Source: Wansuia hejianensis
GTDB taxonomy: Bacteria > Bacillota > Clostridia > Lachnospirales > Lachnospiraceae
DNA length: 64,000 nt
NCBI RefSeq assembly: GCF_014337215.1
Contig: NZ_CP060635.1
Span: 3,853,501 to 3,917,500, forward strand
Reading direction: 5' to 3'
Part shown: positions 35,463 to 43,692 of the stretch, piece after piece
Layout of the letters: each line of letters opens with the position of its first letter
Position numbering within the stretch: position 1 is the stretch's first letter
The notes under the pieces: model-generated
What the model saw: the letters and a program-made list of their open reading frames with translations, nothing else
Databases searched by the model: none
What the model was told of the DNA's origin: nothing
Made by a program: the position numbers and the translations under genes

Positions 35463-35996
35463 TTATTTATCTGGTTTGAGTTGATCTTTGAACATTTCCA
35501 CTAAAGCGTCACTAAGTTCCTGTGATGGCACTTTCGCCCATCTCTGTGTGGTATCGAACTTTGGATAGTGGTAACGCCAGTTATCGTATTCTTCTTTGCT
35601 GATTTCTTCGGAAGATAACTTGTCCGCCTGTTCTTTCCAAGCATAGAGCATTTTCAGTAGTTCGTGAGCGTCTTTTCCTTTGTTCTTGTTGACTTTCAGA
35701 CAGACTTCTCCGTCTGCTTCGCTGACAGTCAGACCGTATAAATCTTCAAGGGTAAACAAAGTGTGCATCAGTCCGATATAGCTGTCAATATCGGGTACAT
35801 CGAGGGCATGAGGGGAAACATCAAGTGCCTGTGCCAGTGCAGCAGTAAGTTCCGCTTTCGGTTTTCTTGTTCCTGTTTCATATTGTGCTAAACGTACATC
35901 GGCACTTCGCTCAGGAAAGCCAACAATCGTACCAAGATATTTTTGTGTCATTCCACGCAGAATGCGGAAAAAATGTATTCTCTCTCCAATCGCCAT
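35463..35996 (-). CDS. XRE-family regulator of the mobilizable element
   Basis: Start at ATG 35996 fits the AAGGAGCG RBS best (177 residues); an ATG two codons earlier lies too close to the RBS. The N-terminus is a helix-turn-helix (IGERIHFFRILRGMTQKYLG, then DVRLAQYETGTRKPK), followed by a C-terminal domain shared with the truncated copy at 3.1 kb (DSYIGLMHTLFTLEDLYGL, DGEVCLKVNKNKG, EEYDNWRYHYPKFD). It is transcribed away from xis-int. Short GTTTAG/GTTTAA motifs in the divergent promoter region, one inside the spacer of its own promoter, suggest it represses itself and xis-int. Probably the switch that keeps the element integrated. Confidence 0.85.
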   Translation of the reverse strand: MAIGERIHFFRILRGMTQKYLGTIVGFPERSADVRLAQYETGTRKPKAELTAALAQALDVSPHALDVPDIDSYIGLMHTLFTLEDLYGLTVSEADGEVCLKVNKNKGKDAHELLKMLYAWKEQADKLSSEEISKEEYDNWRYHYPKFDTTQRWAKVPSQELSDALVEMFKDQLKPDK

Positions 35997-36027
35997 AATC
36001 ATCGCTCCTTGTATATGTAGTGTAATT

Positions 36028-36057
36028 AGTATAGCAGATATGTTTAGGCGAAGTCAA
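36028..36057 (-). promoter_or_regulatory. promoter of the XRE regulator
   Basis: On the minus strand TTGACT (36057-36052) is 18 bases from TATACT (36033-36028). GTTTAG at 36042-36047 lies in the spacer and is a candidate operator. Confidence 0.6.
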
Positions 36058-36100
36058 GATAATATAAAACAAAAAAGTTTAATATTTTTCCAAAAACCAC

Positions 36101-36133
36101 TTGACACAAACAAATATGCTTAGTATAATAAGC
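36101..36133 (+). promoter_or_regulatory. xis-int promoter with palindrome over the -10
   Basis: TTGACA (36101-36106) and TATAAT (36124-36129) are 17 bases apart. GCTTA (36118-36122) and TAAGC (36129-36133) form an inverted repeat around the -10, and GTTTAA/GTTTAG motifs sit at 36,077 and 36,152: likely operators for the divergent XRE protein. Confidence 0.75.
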
Positions 36134-36176
36134 TAAAAATTAAGCAAAAAAGTTTAGAACAAAAGGAGGACAATCT

Positions 36177-36365
36177 ATGGAGAACAAATTTATTCGTGCC
36201 GAAGAAGTGGCACAGGAACTAAGCGTATCAAAGCCTTATGCTTATAAGTTAATCCGGCAGTTGAATGAAGAACTGAAAGCCAAAGGTTTTATTACGATTA
36301 CAGGGCGTGTAAACCGCCAGTATTTTTATGAAAGGCTCTACGGAGCAGGAAAGGAGGAAAAGTAA
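36177..36365 (+). CDS. xis: excisionase-type helix-turn-helix protein
   Basis: The 62-residue basic protein has a winged-helix excisionase pattern (FIRAEEVAQELSVSKPYAYK, ITITGRVNRQYFYERLYG). It starts after AAAGGAGG, and its stop overlaps the integrase start by one base (TAATG), so the two are translationally coupled. By analogy with Tn916-like elements it should bind the attachment sites and direct the integrase toward excision. Confidence 0.82.
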   Translation: MENKFIRAEEVAQELSVSKPYAYKLIRQLNEELKAKGFITITGRVNRQYFYERLYGAGKEEK

Positions 36366-37456
36366 TGCCGGTATTTAAGAATGAAGCTAATGGAACATGG
36401 TATGTGATGGCAAGGTATGTGAACTGGAAAGGCGAGCGTAAGCAGAAATGCAAACGTGGTTTTGCCACCAAGAAAGAAGCTCAGGAATGGGAGAGAATGT
36501 TTCAGTTACAGAATGCGTCTGACCTTGATATGAGCTTTGAAGCCTTTACCGAACTGTATATCCGGGATGTGAAAACCCGTCTGAAGGAGAACACATGGCT
36601 GACAAAGGAGCATATCATCCGCACGAAGATACTTCCGTATTTTGGAAAGTTAAGAATCAGCGAGATTTCCACAAAGGAGATTATCACATGGCAGAATGAA
36701 CTGCTTGCCTATCGGGATGAGAAGAAAAAGCCATACTCACAGACCTATCTAAAAACGTTGCACAATCAACTGTCAGCCATATTTAATCATGCGGTACGTT
36801 ATTATGAGTTGCGTTCCAATCCTGCCGCAAAGGTGGGAAATATGGGAAGTGAGGAACACAAGGAGATGCTGTTTTGGACAAAAGAAGAATACAAGAAGTT
36901 CTCTTTTGAGATGATGGACAAGCCAGTTTCCTTTTATGCTTTTGAAATGCTTTACTGGTGCGGTATCCGAGAAGGGGAGCTGCTTGCACTGACCGCAGCG
37001 GATTTTGATTTTGAGAAAGAAACGGTCAGAATTAACAAATCTTATCAGCGGCTACACGGAGAAGATGTGATTACCACACCGAAAACAAAGAAAAGCAACC
37101 GCATGATCAAAATGCCGAAGTTCCTTTGTGAAGAAATGCAGGAGTATTTGAATCTGCTCCACGGATTGAAGAAGAAAGACCGTATTTTTACAGTCACAAA
37201 AAGTTATCTCCATCACGAGATGGACAGAGGGGCAGAAGCCGCAGGCGTAAAGCGTATCCGCATTCATGATCTCAGGCACAGCCACATCAGTTTGCTCATT
37301 GATATGGGATTTTCGGCGGTGGCGATTGCAGACCGTGTGGGACATGAAAGCATTGACATCACTTACCAGTACGCTCATCTGTTCCCGTCAAAACAGACGG
37401 AAATGGCAGATAGATTAGATGATTTAGGGAAAGGAGAGATTGCAAATGTCAGCTAA
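36365..37456 (+). CDS. int: tyrosine recombinase integrase
   Basis: The 363-residue protein has an N-terminal arm-binding AP2-like domain (MPVFKNEANGTWYVMARYVN), a SAM-like core-binding domain (about 55-155), and a catalytic domain with Arg in CGIREGELLALT, Lys in the TTPKTKKSNRMIK region, the H-x-x-R box (HDLRHSH), the last His in VGHESIDIT and the nucleophile Tyr in YQYAHLFP. All catalytic residues are present. Position right beside the 3' end of guaA indicates that guaA is its target. It is coupled to xis upstream and overlaps the mobC-like gene downstream. Confidence 0.92.
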   Translation: MPVFKNEANGTWYVMARYVNWKGERKQKCKRGFATKKEAQEWERMFQLQNASDLDMSFEAFTELYIRDVKTRLKENTWLTKEHIIRTKILPYFGKLRISEISTKEIITWQNELLAYRDEKKKPYSQTYLKTLHNQLSAIFNHAVRYYELRSNPAAKVGNMGSEEHKEMLFWTKEEYKKFSFEMMDKPVSFYAFEMLYWCGIREGELLALTAADFDFEKETVRINKSYQRLHGEDVITTPKTKKSNRMIKMPKFLCEEMQEYLNLLHGLKKKDRIFTVTKSYLHHEMDRGAEAAGVKRIRIHDLRHSHISLLIDMGFSAVAIADRVGHESIDITYQYAHLFPSKQTEMADRLDDLGKGEIANVS

Positions 37457-37781
37457 GAACAGGGATAACAAAAACCGATGGAGAAACATCACAGTAGGAT
37501 TTCGGGTATCCCCCGAAGAAAATGAACGCATCAACAAGGCGGTCGCCTTATCGGGGCTGCCCAAACAGGAATACTGTTACCGCCGCTGTCTGAATCAGGA
37601 TGTGGTGGTACAGGGCAATCCGAGAGTGTATAAGGCACTCAAACTGGAACTTGCCGCTGTCCTTACAGAGTTAAAGCGGATTGAAGCAGGGAACAGCGTG
37701 GATGAGGAATTGATGAACGTAATTGAACTGATTGCCATTATTCTTGGCGATCTGAAAGGAGAGGATGAGAATGGAGAATAA
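37446..37781 (+). CDS. MobC-like relaxosome / ribbon-helix-helix protein
   Basis: The 111-residue protein starts at ATG 37446 behind AAAGGAGAG inside the end of int (TTG 37440 is also possible). It contains VGFRVSPEENERINKAVALS and KQEYCYRRCL, like the ribbon-helix-helix proteins that help MobA/L relaxases nick oriT. The C-terminal half is helical. It overlaps the next gene, so the whole xis-int-mobC-rep block is probably one operon. Confidence 0.72.
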   Translation: MSAKNRDNKNRWRNITVGFRVSPEENERINKAVALSGLPKQEYCYRRCLNQDVVVQGNPRVYKALKLELAAVLTELKRIEAGNSVDEELMNVIELIAIILGDLKGEDENGE

Positions 37782-38913
37782 AAAAGAAAAGGCTACTCCG
37801 AATGTATCTGTTGGCGCAGATACGGAGCAGCCAATTCAAAAAATCGCTGAAAATAGTATATCCGAGTATGAGGAAAATATCAAGAGCTTTGAGGAAATAC
37901 AGAGAGAAATGCAGTTGAGTTTAGACCCCTCCTATCTCAAAGCAGTTTCCATGAATGAACTGTTTGATACCCAGTACCAGAGCAAGCCGCCGCTAATTGA
38001 CGGTCTGCTCTACCCCGGCACATATATTTTTGCAGGTTCTCCCAAACTGGGAAAGAGTTTCCTGATGGCACAGCTTGCCTATCACGTCAGCACAGGCACA
38101 CCGCTTTGGAATTATACCACCCGAAAGGGAACGGTACTGTATCTTGCCCTTGAGGATGATTACCGCCGCTTACAGGAACGTCTGTACCGGATGTTTGGAA
38201 CGGAGAGTGCGGACAACCTTTTCTTCTCTGTTTCTGCCAGCCAACTTGGGAAAGGACTGGATGAACAGCTTGCAAGGTTTGTAGCGGAGCATACGGACAC
38301 GAAACTGATTATCATTGATACGCTTCAAAAGGTGCGGGAAGTTGGCGGAGATAATTACAGCTATGCAAACGATTATCAGATTATGGCAAGGCTGAAAAGT
38401 TTTGCAGATGCCCACGGTCTTTGTATCCTGCTCGTACACCATACAAGGAAACAGACGGCGGATGATAAGTTTGATATGATTTCGGGAACAAGCGGACTGC
38501 TCGGTGCGGCGGATGGGGCGTTTCTCCTTCAGAAAGAAAAACGGACAGGCAATGCCGCAACTTTGGAAGTATCGGGCAGGGATCAGCAAGACCAAAAGCT
38601 ATACCTTATCCGCAATACAGAAACGTTATTGTGGGAACTGCAAAGGGCAGAAACTGAACTGTGGAGGGAACCGCCAGAGCCTTTACTGGATGAGATTGCC
38701 GAACTTGTTATGAAGGATATTTCTTCTTGGGAAGGCTCGGCAACGGAACTGGTTTCGCTGATAAAGGTAGAAATTCAACCCCATGTCATCACACGAAAAC
38801 TGAATGTTCTTTCAGGGAGGTTGTATGCGGAACATGGCATTTATTATAAGAACAACCGCACCCATGATGGAAGAAAAATACGGTTTTGGAAAGACGATAC
38901 AGAAACAGCGTGA
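37771..38913 (+). CDS. RepA-like AAA-family ATPase
   Basis: ATG 37771 is best placed after AAGGAGAGG (380 residues); ATG 37765 is possible. Walker A is FAGSPKLGKSFLMAQLAYH, Walker B is TKLIIIDTLQKVR, followed by LCILLVHHTRKQ and ISGTSGLLGAADGAFLL, typical of RepA/RadA-type hexameric helicases of clostridial mobile elements. The C-terminal helix-turn-helix-like region is typical as well. It may unwind an element origin; clustered inverted and direct repeats begin right at its stop codon. Confidence 0.85.
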   Translation: MENKKEKATPNVSVGADTEQPIQKIAENSISEYEENIKSFEEIQREMQLSLDPSYLKAVSMNELFDTQYQSKPPLIDGLLYPGTYIFAGSPKLGKSFLMAQLAYHVSTGTPLWNYTTRKGTVLYLALEDDYRRLQERLYRMFGTESADNLFFSVSASQLGKGLDEQLARFVAEHTDTKLIIIDTLQKVREVGGDNYSYANDYQIMARLKSFADAHGLCILLVHHTRKQTADDKFDMISGTSGLLGAADGAFLLQKEKRTGNAATLEVSGRDQQDQKLYLIRNTETLLWELQRAETELWREPPEPLLDEIAELVMKDISSWEGSATELVSLIKVEIQPHVITRKLNVLSGRLYAEHGIYYKNNRTHDGRKIRFWKDDTETA

Positions 38914-38993
38914 CAGTTGGTGACGGTTGTGACGGTATTTTTGACAGCGGGGGCGGTATCGAAATAACCGTCACAACTGTCACATACCGTCAC
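38910..38993 (+). repeat. iteron-like cluster, three direct and three inverted copies
   Basis: GTGACAGTTG (38910), GTGACGGTTG (38920) and GTGACGGTAT (38929) are followed, 27 bases later, by the inverted forms TAACCGTCAC (38965), AACTGTCAC (38975) and ATACCGTCAC (38984). The cluster sits between the RepA-like ATPase gene and the next small gene; a replication origin or an operator are the likely roles. Confidence 0.7.
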
Positions 38994-39010
38994 GGAGAGG
39001 ATGGGATACG

Positions 39011-39244
39011 ATGAGAAACGTGCAAATATCACAGGAATTATTTATGCAGCTGCTCCGCTTTCACTTGATGGAAGATGAGAGTTGCGAAAAAGAAATCAAG
39101 AAGGAGTTGGAGAAAAAGTTGGACAGGATGGTTATGCGTGACCTGTTTGGAAAATCAAAAACTGCACCGACAGAGGAAGAACGGGAACAGGCAAGAAAAG
39201 AATATCTGGACAGGCGAGGAGTGCCGGAGAGTTTCCGTTGGTAA
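39011..39244 (+). CDS. conserved small IME protein
   Basis: A 77-residue acidic/basic helical protein (NVQISQELFMQLLRFHLMED, KKLDRMVMRDLFGKS, then YLDRRGVPESFRW). It belongs to a family very common in Tn4451-like and Tn916-like elements, often mislabelled complexin-2; no function is known. It starts after GGAGAGG beside the iteron-like cluster. Confidence 0.7.
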   Translation: MRNVQISQELFMQLLRFHLMEDESCEKEIKKELEKKLDRMVMRDLFGKSKTAPTEEEREQARKEYLDRRGVPESFRW

Positions 39245-39249
39245 TTCTT

Positions 39250-39302
39250 CCTTGTCTGTTATTCACAGGGGTGTGGCACACCCCTGTGAATAACAGACAA
39301 GG
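39250..39302. repeat. 53-bp near-perfect palindrome
   Basis: The left arm 39250-39275 (begins CCTTGTCTGTTATTCACAGG) and right arm 39277-39302 are exact complements around a single central G. There is no T-run afterwards, so it is not a classical terminator. It lies 20 bases before the next small gene. Candidate roles: lagging-strand (single-strand) origin, protein binding site, or mRNA stabiliser. Confidence 0.85.
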
Positions 39303-39321
39303 TAGGAAGGGAGTGTTGCAG

Positions 39322-39561
39322 ATGTTAAAGCAGCCGGAAAGAGAAAGCAGAAACGTGAATGATTTCTTTTATGAGATGGAGGGCAGACAGCTACAAAAAA
39401 TGAACAAGGTACTGGCAGGTGTGAAACTGACAAAAGCAGAGGAAAGAACTCTGATATGGCTTGCCGGATGGGAAGAAAGTACCGTAGACCACCTGCTGTC
39501 AGTCATAGAAAAAGTAGCCCGGATACGGGCAGATAAAAAGGGTGGATACGCCCATAAATGA
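39322..39561 (+). CDS. small conserved IME protein, function unknown
   Basis: ATG 39322 behind GGAAGGGAG gives 79 residues; the frame extends upstream through the palindrome, but that part has no RBS. It is helical (SRNVNDFFYEMEGRQLQKMN, AEERTLIWLAGWEESTVDHL). Similar proteins occur at this place in related elements. Function unknown. Confidence 0.65.
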   Translation: MLKQPERESRNVNDFFYEMEGRQLQKMNKVLAGVKLTKAEERTLIWLAGWEESTVDHLLSVIEKVARIRADKKGGYAHK

Positions 39562-39599
39562 AATCGCAAGTCTGAGTGGTAATCAGATTATGTAATACA

Positions 39600-39765
39600 A
39601 AAATAGCCCTCGGCGATTGAGAGCGAAATACACCCATCGCACAAACCTAAAGTTTTATGCTCTTTGTATTTCGCCCTGCCGGGAGCAAACCGCCGACAGG
39701 CGGATAGGTTCGTAAACAGGTGCCTATGCACCTACTCACAATAAAGTCGGCGAGAGTCGAGGAAG
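39600..39765 (+). other. oriT: candidate origin of transfer (oriT)
   Basis: The 200 bases upstream of the relaxase carry an inverted repeat GCGAAATACA (39623-39632) / TGTATTTCGC (39665-39674), followed by CCTGCC. The right arm and flank, TTTCGCCCTG, resemble the nic region of MOBQ plasmids such as RSF1010 and pIP501 (GCGCCCT). A second inverted repeat CCGCC-gaca-GGCGG is at 39,690-39,703. Position immediately upstream of a MobA/L relaxase supports oriT; the nick site is not proven. Confidence 0.6.
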
Positions 39766-39769
39766 GAGG

Positions 39770-41200
39770 ATGCTTATAGGTAGACATTCATTTATCAGAC
39801 AAAGCAAGCTGTCCGATGTAGCTGGAAGGATTGATTATATCTCCGATCCGAAACGACAGGAATATCTCTATGCGACCTATCAGACAGAAGGAGCAACACC
39901 GGAGTTTTGGAAAAATCTTGCAAGAGAAAATCAATTGGACTTTAAGGCGAGTGGTTCAGTAGGGAAATGTATTGAAGGGCGTGAGTTTATCATAGCACTT
40001 CCCGAAAGTTTTGTTCAGTACAGGGCAGATGATGTGGTAAGACTTTTTACGGAAACTTTTCATAAAAGATATGGTGTGGAGTGCAGTGCTGCCCTTCATC
40101 ACAACAAGGCAAAGACGAATTATCATATTCATCTTGTATTCAGTGAACGGAAAATGCTGGAACAACCCGAAGTGAAAATCGCTATCCGAAATATGTTTTA
40201 CGATGAGCAGGGGAAGCATAGGCGCACGAAAAAAGAAATTTTAGACGAGCAGGGCAATCTTCGGGCGGGGTGCAGTATTATCCCCAAAGGGGAAGTTTAT
40301 GAAAGCCATATCTTCACGAAAAAGGATGAATGGTTTAAGAACAAAGCCTTTACCAAAGAAGTCAAGGAACTGTTTACCGATACGATCAACCGATATGTAA
40401 AAGAAGAATCAGAAAAACTATCCGTATTCCAACAGGGCGGCGTATATCTGGCGACCAAGAAAATCGGAAAGAACAATCCGAAAGCAGAGGAGATAAAGGC
40501 GGACAATGCGGCAAGGCAGGAATGGAATCGGACAGTTGATGTGGCATTAGTCGAGGGTGTTCCCGAAGAAGATATTTTGAAGATCAAGCAGGAAAAAATC
40601 ACAGATAAAATGTTGCAATCTATCAGGACATACGGCTGGATGCCGGAGATGTTCCGTCAGATTATCCGAGGTGCGAAAGACTTTTTACAGGAAGTAATTT
40701 TCAAATTCAAACTACTGCCTAAACCTGTGCCAAAGATTGATTTGCAGGAATGGAAAGATATGCAGAAGCTCATGTATGAATTGCAGAGACAGTCCATGGA
40801 GATAAAACGCACACAGCAGGATATTTCTTCTTTGAAAAAGCAACTGTCACAGTTACGGGGGCTATTTAAAGGCAAAGAGCGAAAATCTCTGGAAGGGCGA
40901 ATTGAACTGTTAGAAGATTTGGAAAAGCGTCTGCACAAGAGTTTGGAACAGATAGTAAAACGGGAAGGCTATCCCAATGAGCAAGCCTTTCAGAAGATTT
41001 ATAACAAGGCAGAAGAACTGATTATAGAATACAATGAAGAACTGAGAGCATGGAAAAATCAGACGGAGCAGAAGAAAGAAAATCCGTTAGAACAACCGAA
41101 AAAAGCAAGCGTACTGGAAAAGCTACACCGCTATCAGCAGGAAGGAAGACAGCAGCCGAAACGGTCAGTCAAGAAGAAATCAATGGATAGAGAACGATAA
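39770..41200 (+). CDS. mobA: MobA/MobL relaxase (MOBQ type)
   Basis: The 476-residue protein nicks oriT and leads DNA transfer with a helper conjugation machine. The N-terminal relaxase domain has the usual layout, with SALHHNKAKTNYHIHLVFSE carrying the metal-binding HxH. It is followed by HRRTKKEILDEQG, and then a coiled-coil C-terminal half (about 290-400) typical of Tn4451/IME relaxases. The RBS AGGAGG runs directly into the ATG, so a slightly downstream start cannot be excluded. A fragment of a nearly identical gene lies at 24.6 kb. Confidence 0.88.
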   Translation: MLIGRHSFIRQSKLSDVAGRIDYISDPKRQEYLYATYQTEGATPEFWKNLARENQLDFKASGSVGKCIEGREFIIALPESFVQYRADDVVRLFTETFHKRYGVECSAALHHNKAKTNYHIHLVFSERKMLEQPEVKIAIRNMFYDEQGKHRRTKKEILDEQGNLRAGCSIIPKGEVYESHIFTKKDEWFKNKAFTKEVKELFTDTINRYVKEESEKLSVFQQGGVYLATKKIGKNNPKAEEIKADNAARQEWNRTVDVALVEGVPEEDILKIKQEKITDKMLQSIRTYGWMPEMFRQIIRGAKDFLQEVIFKFKLLPKPVPKIDLQEWKDMQKLMYELQRQSMEIKRTQQDISSLKKQLSQLRGLFKGKERKSLEGRIELLEDLEKRLHKSLEQIVKREGYPNEQAFQKIYNKAEELIIEYNEELRAWKNQTEQKKENPLEQPKKASVLEKLHRYQQEGRQQPKRSVKKKSMDRER

Positions 41201-41217
41201 GAAAGGTGGAAACGATT

Positions 41218-41595
41218 ATGAAGAAAACAATATTTGAAGAAATGGGCGGCACTTATATCAGACACGGGGATTATCTTATCCCCTGTCTTACCTTGCCGGA
41301 GGAAGAAGAACAAAGATTTATCGGCGTATGGGGACAAAGACATAAATACTATTTGAAAGAACATAAGAGAGCGGTTTATATTACTCTGCTTACAAGTGAT
41401 AGGCTGAATAGTTATCTTGCAGATATAGAAGAACAGGCGCAGGAACGCTTTGAAAGGATTGTAGAGCAGATGAAACAGGCACTGGGGATTACAGAACAGT
41501 TAAAGGCAGAAAATCAGATGGAATGGGTAGCGAGAATGAATAATATACAAGCGTGTGCGAGGGAGATTGTGGATAAAGGGATGATTTATCAATAA
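41218..41595 (+). CDS. tnpV: TnpV-like protein
   Basis: ATG 41218 behind GAAAGGTGG gives 125 residues of the TnpV family of Tn4451-like elements: KTIFEEMGGTYIRHGDYLIP, LPEEEEQRFIGVWGQRHKYY and LKEHKR. It has no known activity, although it is conserved in mobilizable elements. It closes the core of the mobile element. A terminator follows. Confidence 0.85.
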   Translation: MKKTIFEEMGGTYIRHGDYLIPCLTLPEEEEQRFIGVWGQRHKYYLKEHKRAVYITLLTSDRLNSYLADIEEQAQERFERIVEQMKQALGITEQLKAENQMEWVARMNNIQACAREIVDKGMIYQ

Positions 41596-41644
41596 GAAAA
41601 GGTGTATGGTGGAAAGCAAGTCTGAAAACAAAATGATTAGGCGT

Positions 41645-41664
41645 TGTCAGATTCGAATAACAGA
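41645..41664 (+). other. possible right end of the element (alternative)
   Basis: GATTCGAATAAC near 41,651-41,662 resembles the guaA tail GAGTTTGAATAAG (10 of 13 positions). It is one of two candidate right boundaries; the other is at 45,496. Confidence 0.3.
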
Positions 41665-41667
41665 CAG

Positions 41668-41712
41668 AAAACCTCGGATGCCCATTTTATAAGGGTTTCC
41701 GAGGTTTCTTTA
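41668..41712. terminator. bidirectional terminator between tnpV and hcp
   Basis: AAACCTCGGA (41669-41678) and TCCGAGGTTT (41698-41707) pair perfectly, with T- and A-runs on the two sides. Confidence 0.75.
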
Positions 41713-41748
41713 TGCCTGTTGGATCTATTTCTTTTGACGGAGTATTTT

Positions 41749-43389
41749 TTATGCGTTAATACCGAAAAACTTCTCCATATCCTCTTCCACAGTGCCAATT
41801 CCTGCAATGCCGAAGTTCTCGATCAAGACCTTTGCAACATTCGGGCTGAGAAATGCCGGAAGTGTAGGGCCAAGGTGGATATTCTTCACACCAAGATATA
41901 AAAGAGCCAGAAGAACGATAACTGCTTTTTGCTCGTACCATGCGATATTATAGATAATTGGCAGATCGTTAATATCGTCAAGCCCAAAGACCTCTTTGAG
42001 TTTCAAGGCGATTACAGCAAGGGAATAGGAATCATTGCATTGACCTGCATCCAGAACACGTGGGATGCCATTGATATCGCCTAAAGGCAACTTGTTATAT
42101 TTATATTTTGCACAACCGGCAGTAAGGATGACAGTGTCCTTCGGCAGAGCCTTAGCAAATTCTGTATAGTAGTCGCGGCTCTTTGCTCGACCATCACAGC
42201 CCGCCATAACCACAAACTTTTTGATAGCACCGCTTTTTACAGCTTCTACAACTTTATCTGCCAAAGCCAGAACCTGTGCATGGGCAAATCCGCCGATGAT
42301 TTCACCGGTTTCGATTTCACTCGGAGCGACACATTTTTTTGCATGCTCAATAATCGCAGAAAAATTTTTTTGTTCGCCAATTTCTCCCGGAATATGTGTA
42401 CATCCCGGATATCCCGCAGCGCCGGTAGTGTAAAGCCTGTTTTTGTAACTATCCTTAGGAGGAACAATGCAGTTGGTTGTCATTAGAATAGGACCGTTAA
42501 AGGATTCAAATTCTTCTTTTTGTTTCCACCAAGCATTCCCATAATTACCAACAAAGTTAGGATATTTTTTGAAAGCGGGATAATAATGAGCTGGCAACAT
42601 CTCGGAATGCGTATACACATCCACTCCAGTTCCCTGTGTCTGTTCTAACAGCATTTCCAAATCGCGCAGGTCGTGGCCGGATACCAGAATGCCGGGGTTC
42701 TTTCTGACACCGATATTTACCTTTGTAATTTCGGGGTTTCCATAGCTGTCTGTGTTAGCCTTATCCAGCATTGCCATACCGGATACTCCGTATTTTCCTG
42801 TTTCCATTGTTAGAGCAATCAGATCTTCTACACTAAGGTTGTCATTCAGCGTGGCAGCCAGTGCTTTCTGAAGAAATGTGTCAACTTCATCGTTGTCCTT
42901 CAACAGCACATTTGCGTGCTTCGAGTAAGCGGAAAGTCCCTTCAAACCGTAGGTGATTAACTCGCGCAGAGAGCGAATATCCTCGTTTTCGGTAGAAAGA
43001 ACACCGACAGTTCTGGCTTTTTCTTCCCAGTTTTCAGATCCGTTCCATTTTGCGGCTTCAGGCAGAACAGTCAGATTGGTAACTTGCTTTAGCAGAACTT
43101 CCTTTTCGGTCAGTGTAGCACGGATTCTTGATTCAATGCTCTCTTTATCAAAATTTGCGTTGGTAATGGTAGTGAACAGATTCAGAGTAATCAAGTGATT
43201 GATTTTGGCAGATACCTGCTTACCTTCCTGACGCAATGCAGTCGTAATAGCCGAAATTCCTTTTGTGACATAGACCAACAGATCCTGCATGGCCGCTACA
43301 TCAGGTTTCTTTCCACATACGCCGGACATGGTGCAGCCCTTGCACCCGGCGGTTTCCTGACACTGATAGCAAAACATTTTTTGTTCCAT
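41749..43389 (-). CDS. hcp: hydroxylamine reductase / hybrid-cluster protein
   Basis: The 546-residue Fe-S protein detoxifies nitric oxide and reduces hydroxylamine; recent work on enterobacteria also links Hcp to protein S-nitrosylation. The N-terminus has the Cys cluster MFCYQCQETAGCKGCTMSGV for the [4Fe-4S] site, and conserved ligands of the hybrid cluster lie further on (GHDLRDLEMLLEQTQGTGVD, GCTHIPGEIGEQKNF, LTAGCAKYKYNKL, DAGQCNDSYS). The start follows GGAGGCAT. It is last in a minus-strand operon with ferredoxin, cupin and Fe-S protein genes, all probably controlled by the divergent Crp/Fnr regulator. Confidence 0.95.
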   Translation of the reverse strand: MEQKMFCYQCQETAGCKGCTMSGVCGKKPDVAAMQDLLVYVTKGISAITTALRQEGKQVSAKINHLITLNLFTTITNANFDKESIESRIRATLTEKEVLLKQVTNLTVLPEAAKWNGSENWEEKARTVGVLSTENEDIRSLRELITYGLKGLSAYSKHANVLLKDNDEVDTFLQKALAATLNDNLSVEDLIALTMETGKYGVSGMAMLDKANTDSYGNPEITKVNIGVRKNPGILVSGHDLRDLEMLLEQTQGTGVDVYTHSEMLPAHYYPAFKKYPNFVGNYGNAWWKQKEEFESFNGPILMTTNCIVPPKDSYKNRLYTTGAAGYPGCTHIPGEIGEQKNFSAIIEHAKKCVAPSEIETGEIIGGFAHAQVLALADKVVEAVKSGAIKKFVVMAGCDGRAKSRDYYTEFAKALPKDTVILTAGCAKYKYNKLPLGDINGIPRVLDAGQCNDSYSLAVIALKLKEVFGLDDINDLPIIYNIAWYEQKAVIVLLALLYLGVKNIHLGPTLPAFLSPNVAKVLIENFGIAGIGTVEEDMEKFFGINA

Positions 43390-43468
43390 AATATGCCTCC
43401 TAAAAACTATTAAAATTTGAAATAATGTGGTTTCTTCTCAATCAAAAAAGCATATAGACGCGTTTGAA

Positions 43469-43659
43469 TTAATCTTCCCAGGCGATTGCAGACACAGGAC
43501 ACGAGTCGATGGCCTCCTGTACAGCACCTTGATTTTCAGCGTTTGCTGGTTGATACGCTTCCGCCTTTCCCTGCTCGTTCATACGGAAAACCTCGTCGCA
43601 GATCCACAGCAAAGCCCACAGCCAATGCAGAGATCCTTATCTACTTTTGTTGCTTTCAT
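43469..43659 (-). pseudogene. ferredoxin gene with a one-base frameshift
   Basis: The start ATG at 43659 follows AAGGAAGGTGAT. It encodes MKATKVDKDLCIGCGLC; one base is then missing, and the rest of a ferredoxin is found in another frame (ICDEVFRMNEQGKAEAYQ, ending SCPVSAIAWED). With the shift corrected it would be a normal short ferredoxin with the usual Cys spacing. It lies between cupin and hcp and would be the natural electron donor. The frameshift may be real decay or a sequencing error. Confidence 0.75.
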
Positions 43660-43692
43660 AAAATCACCTTCCTTTGTCAATTTTGCGTTTGA

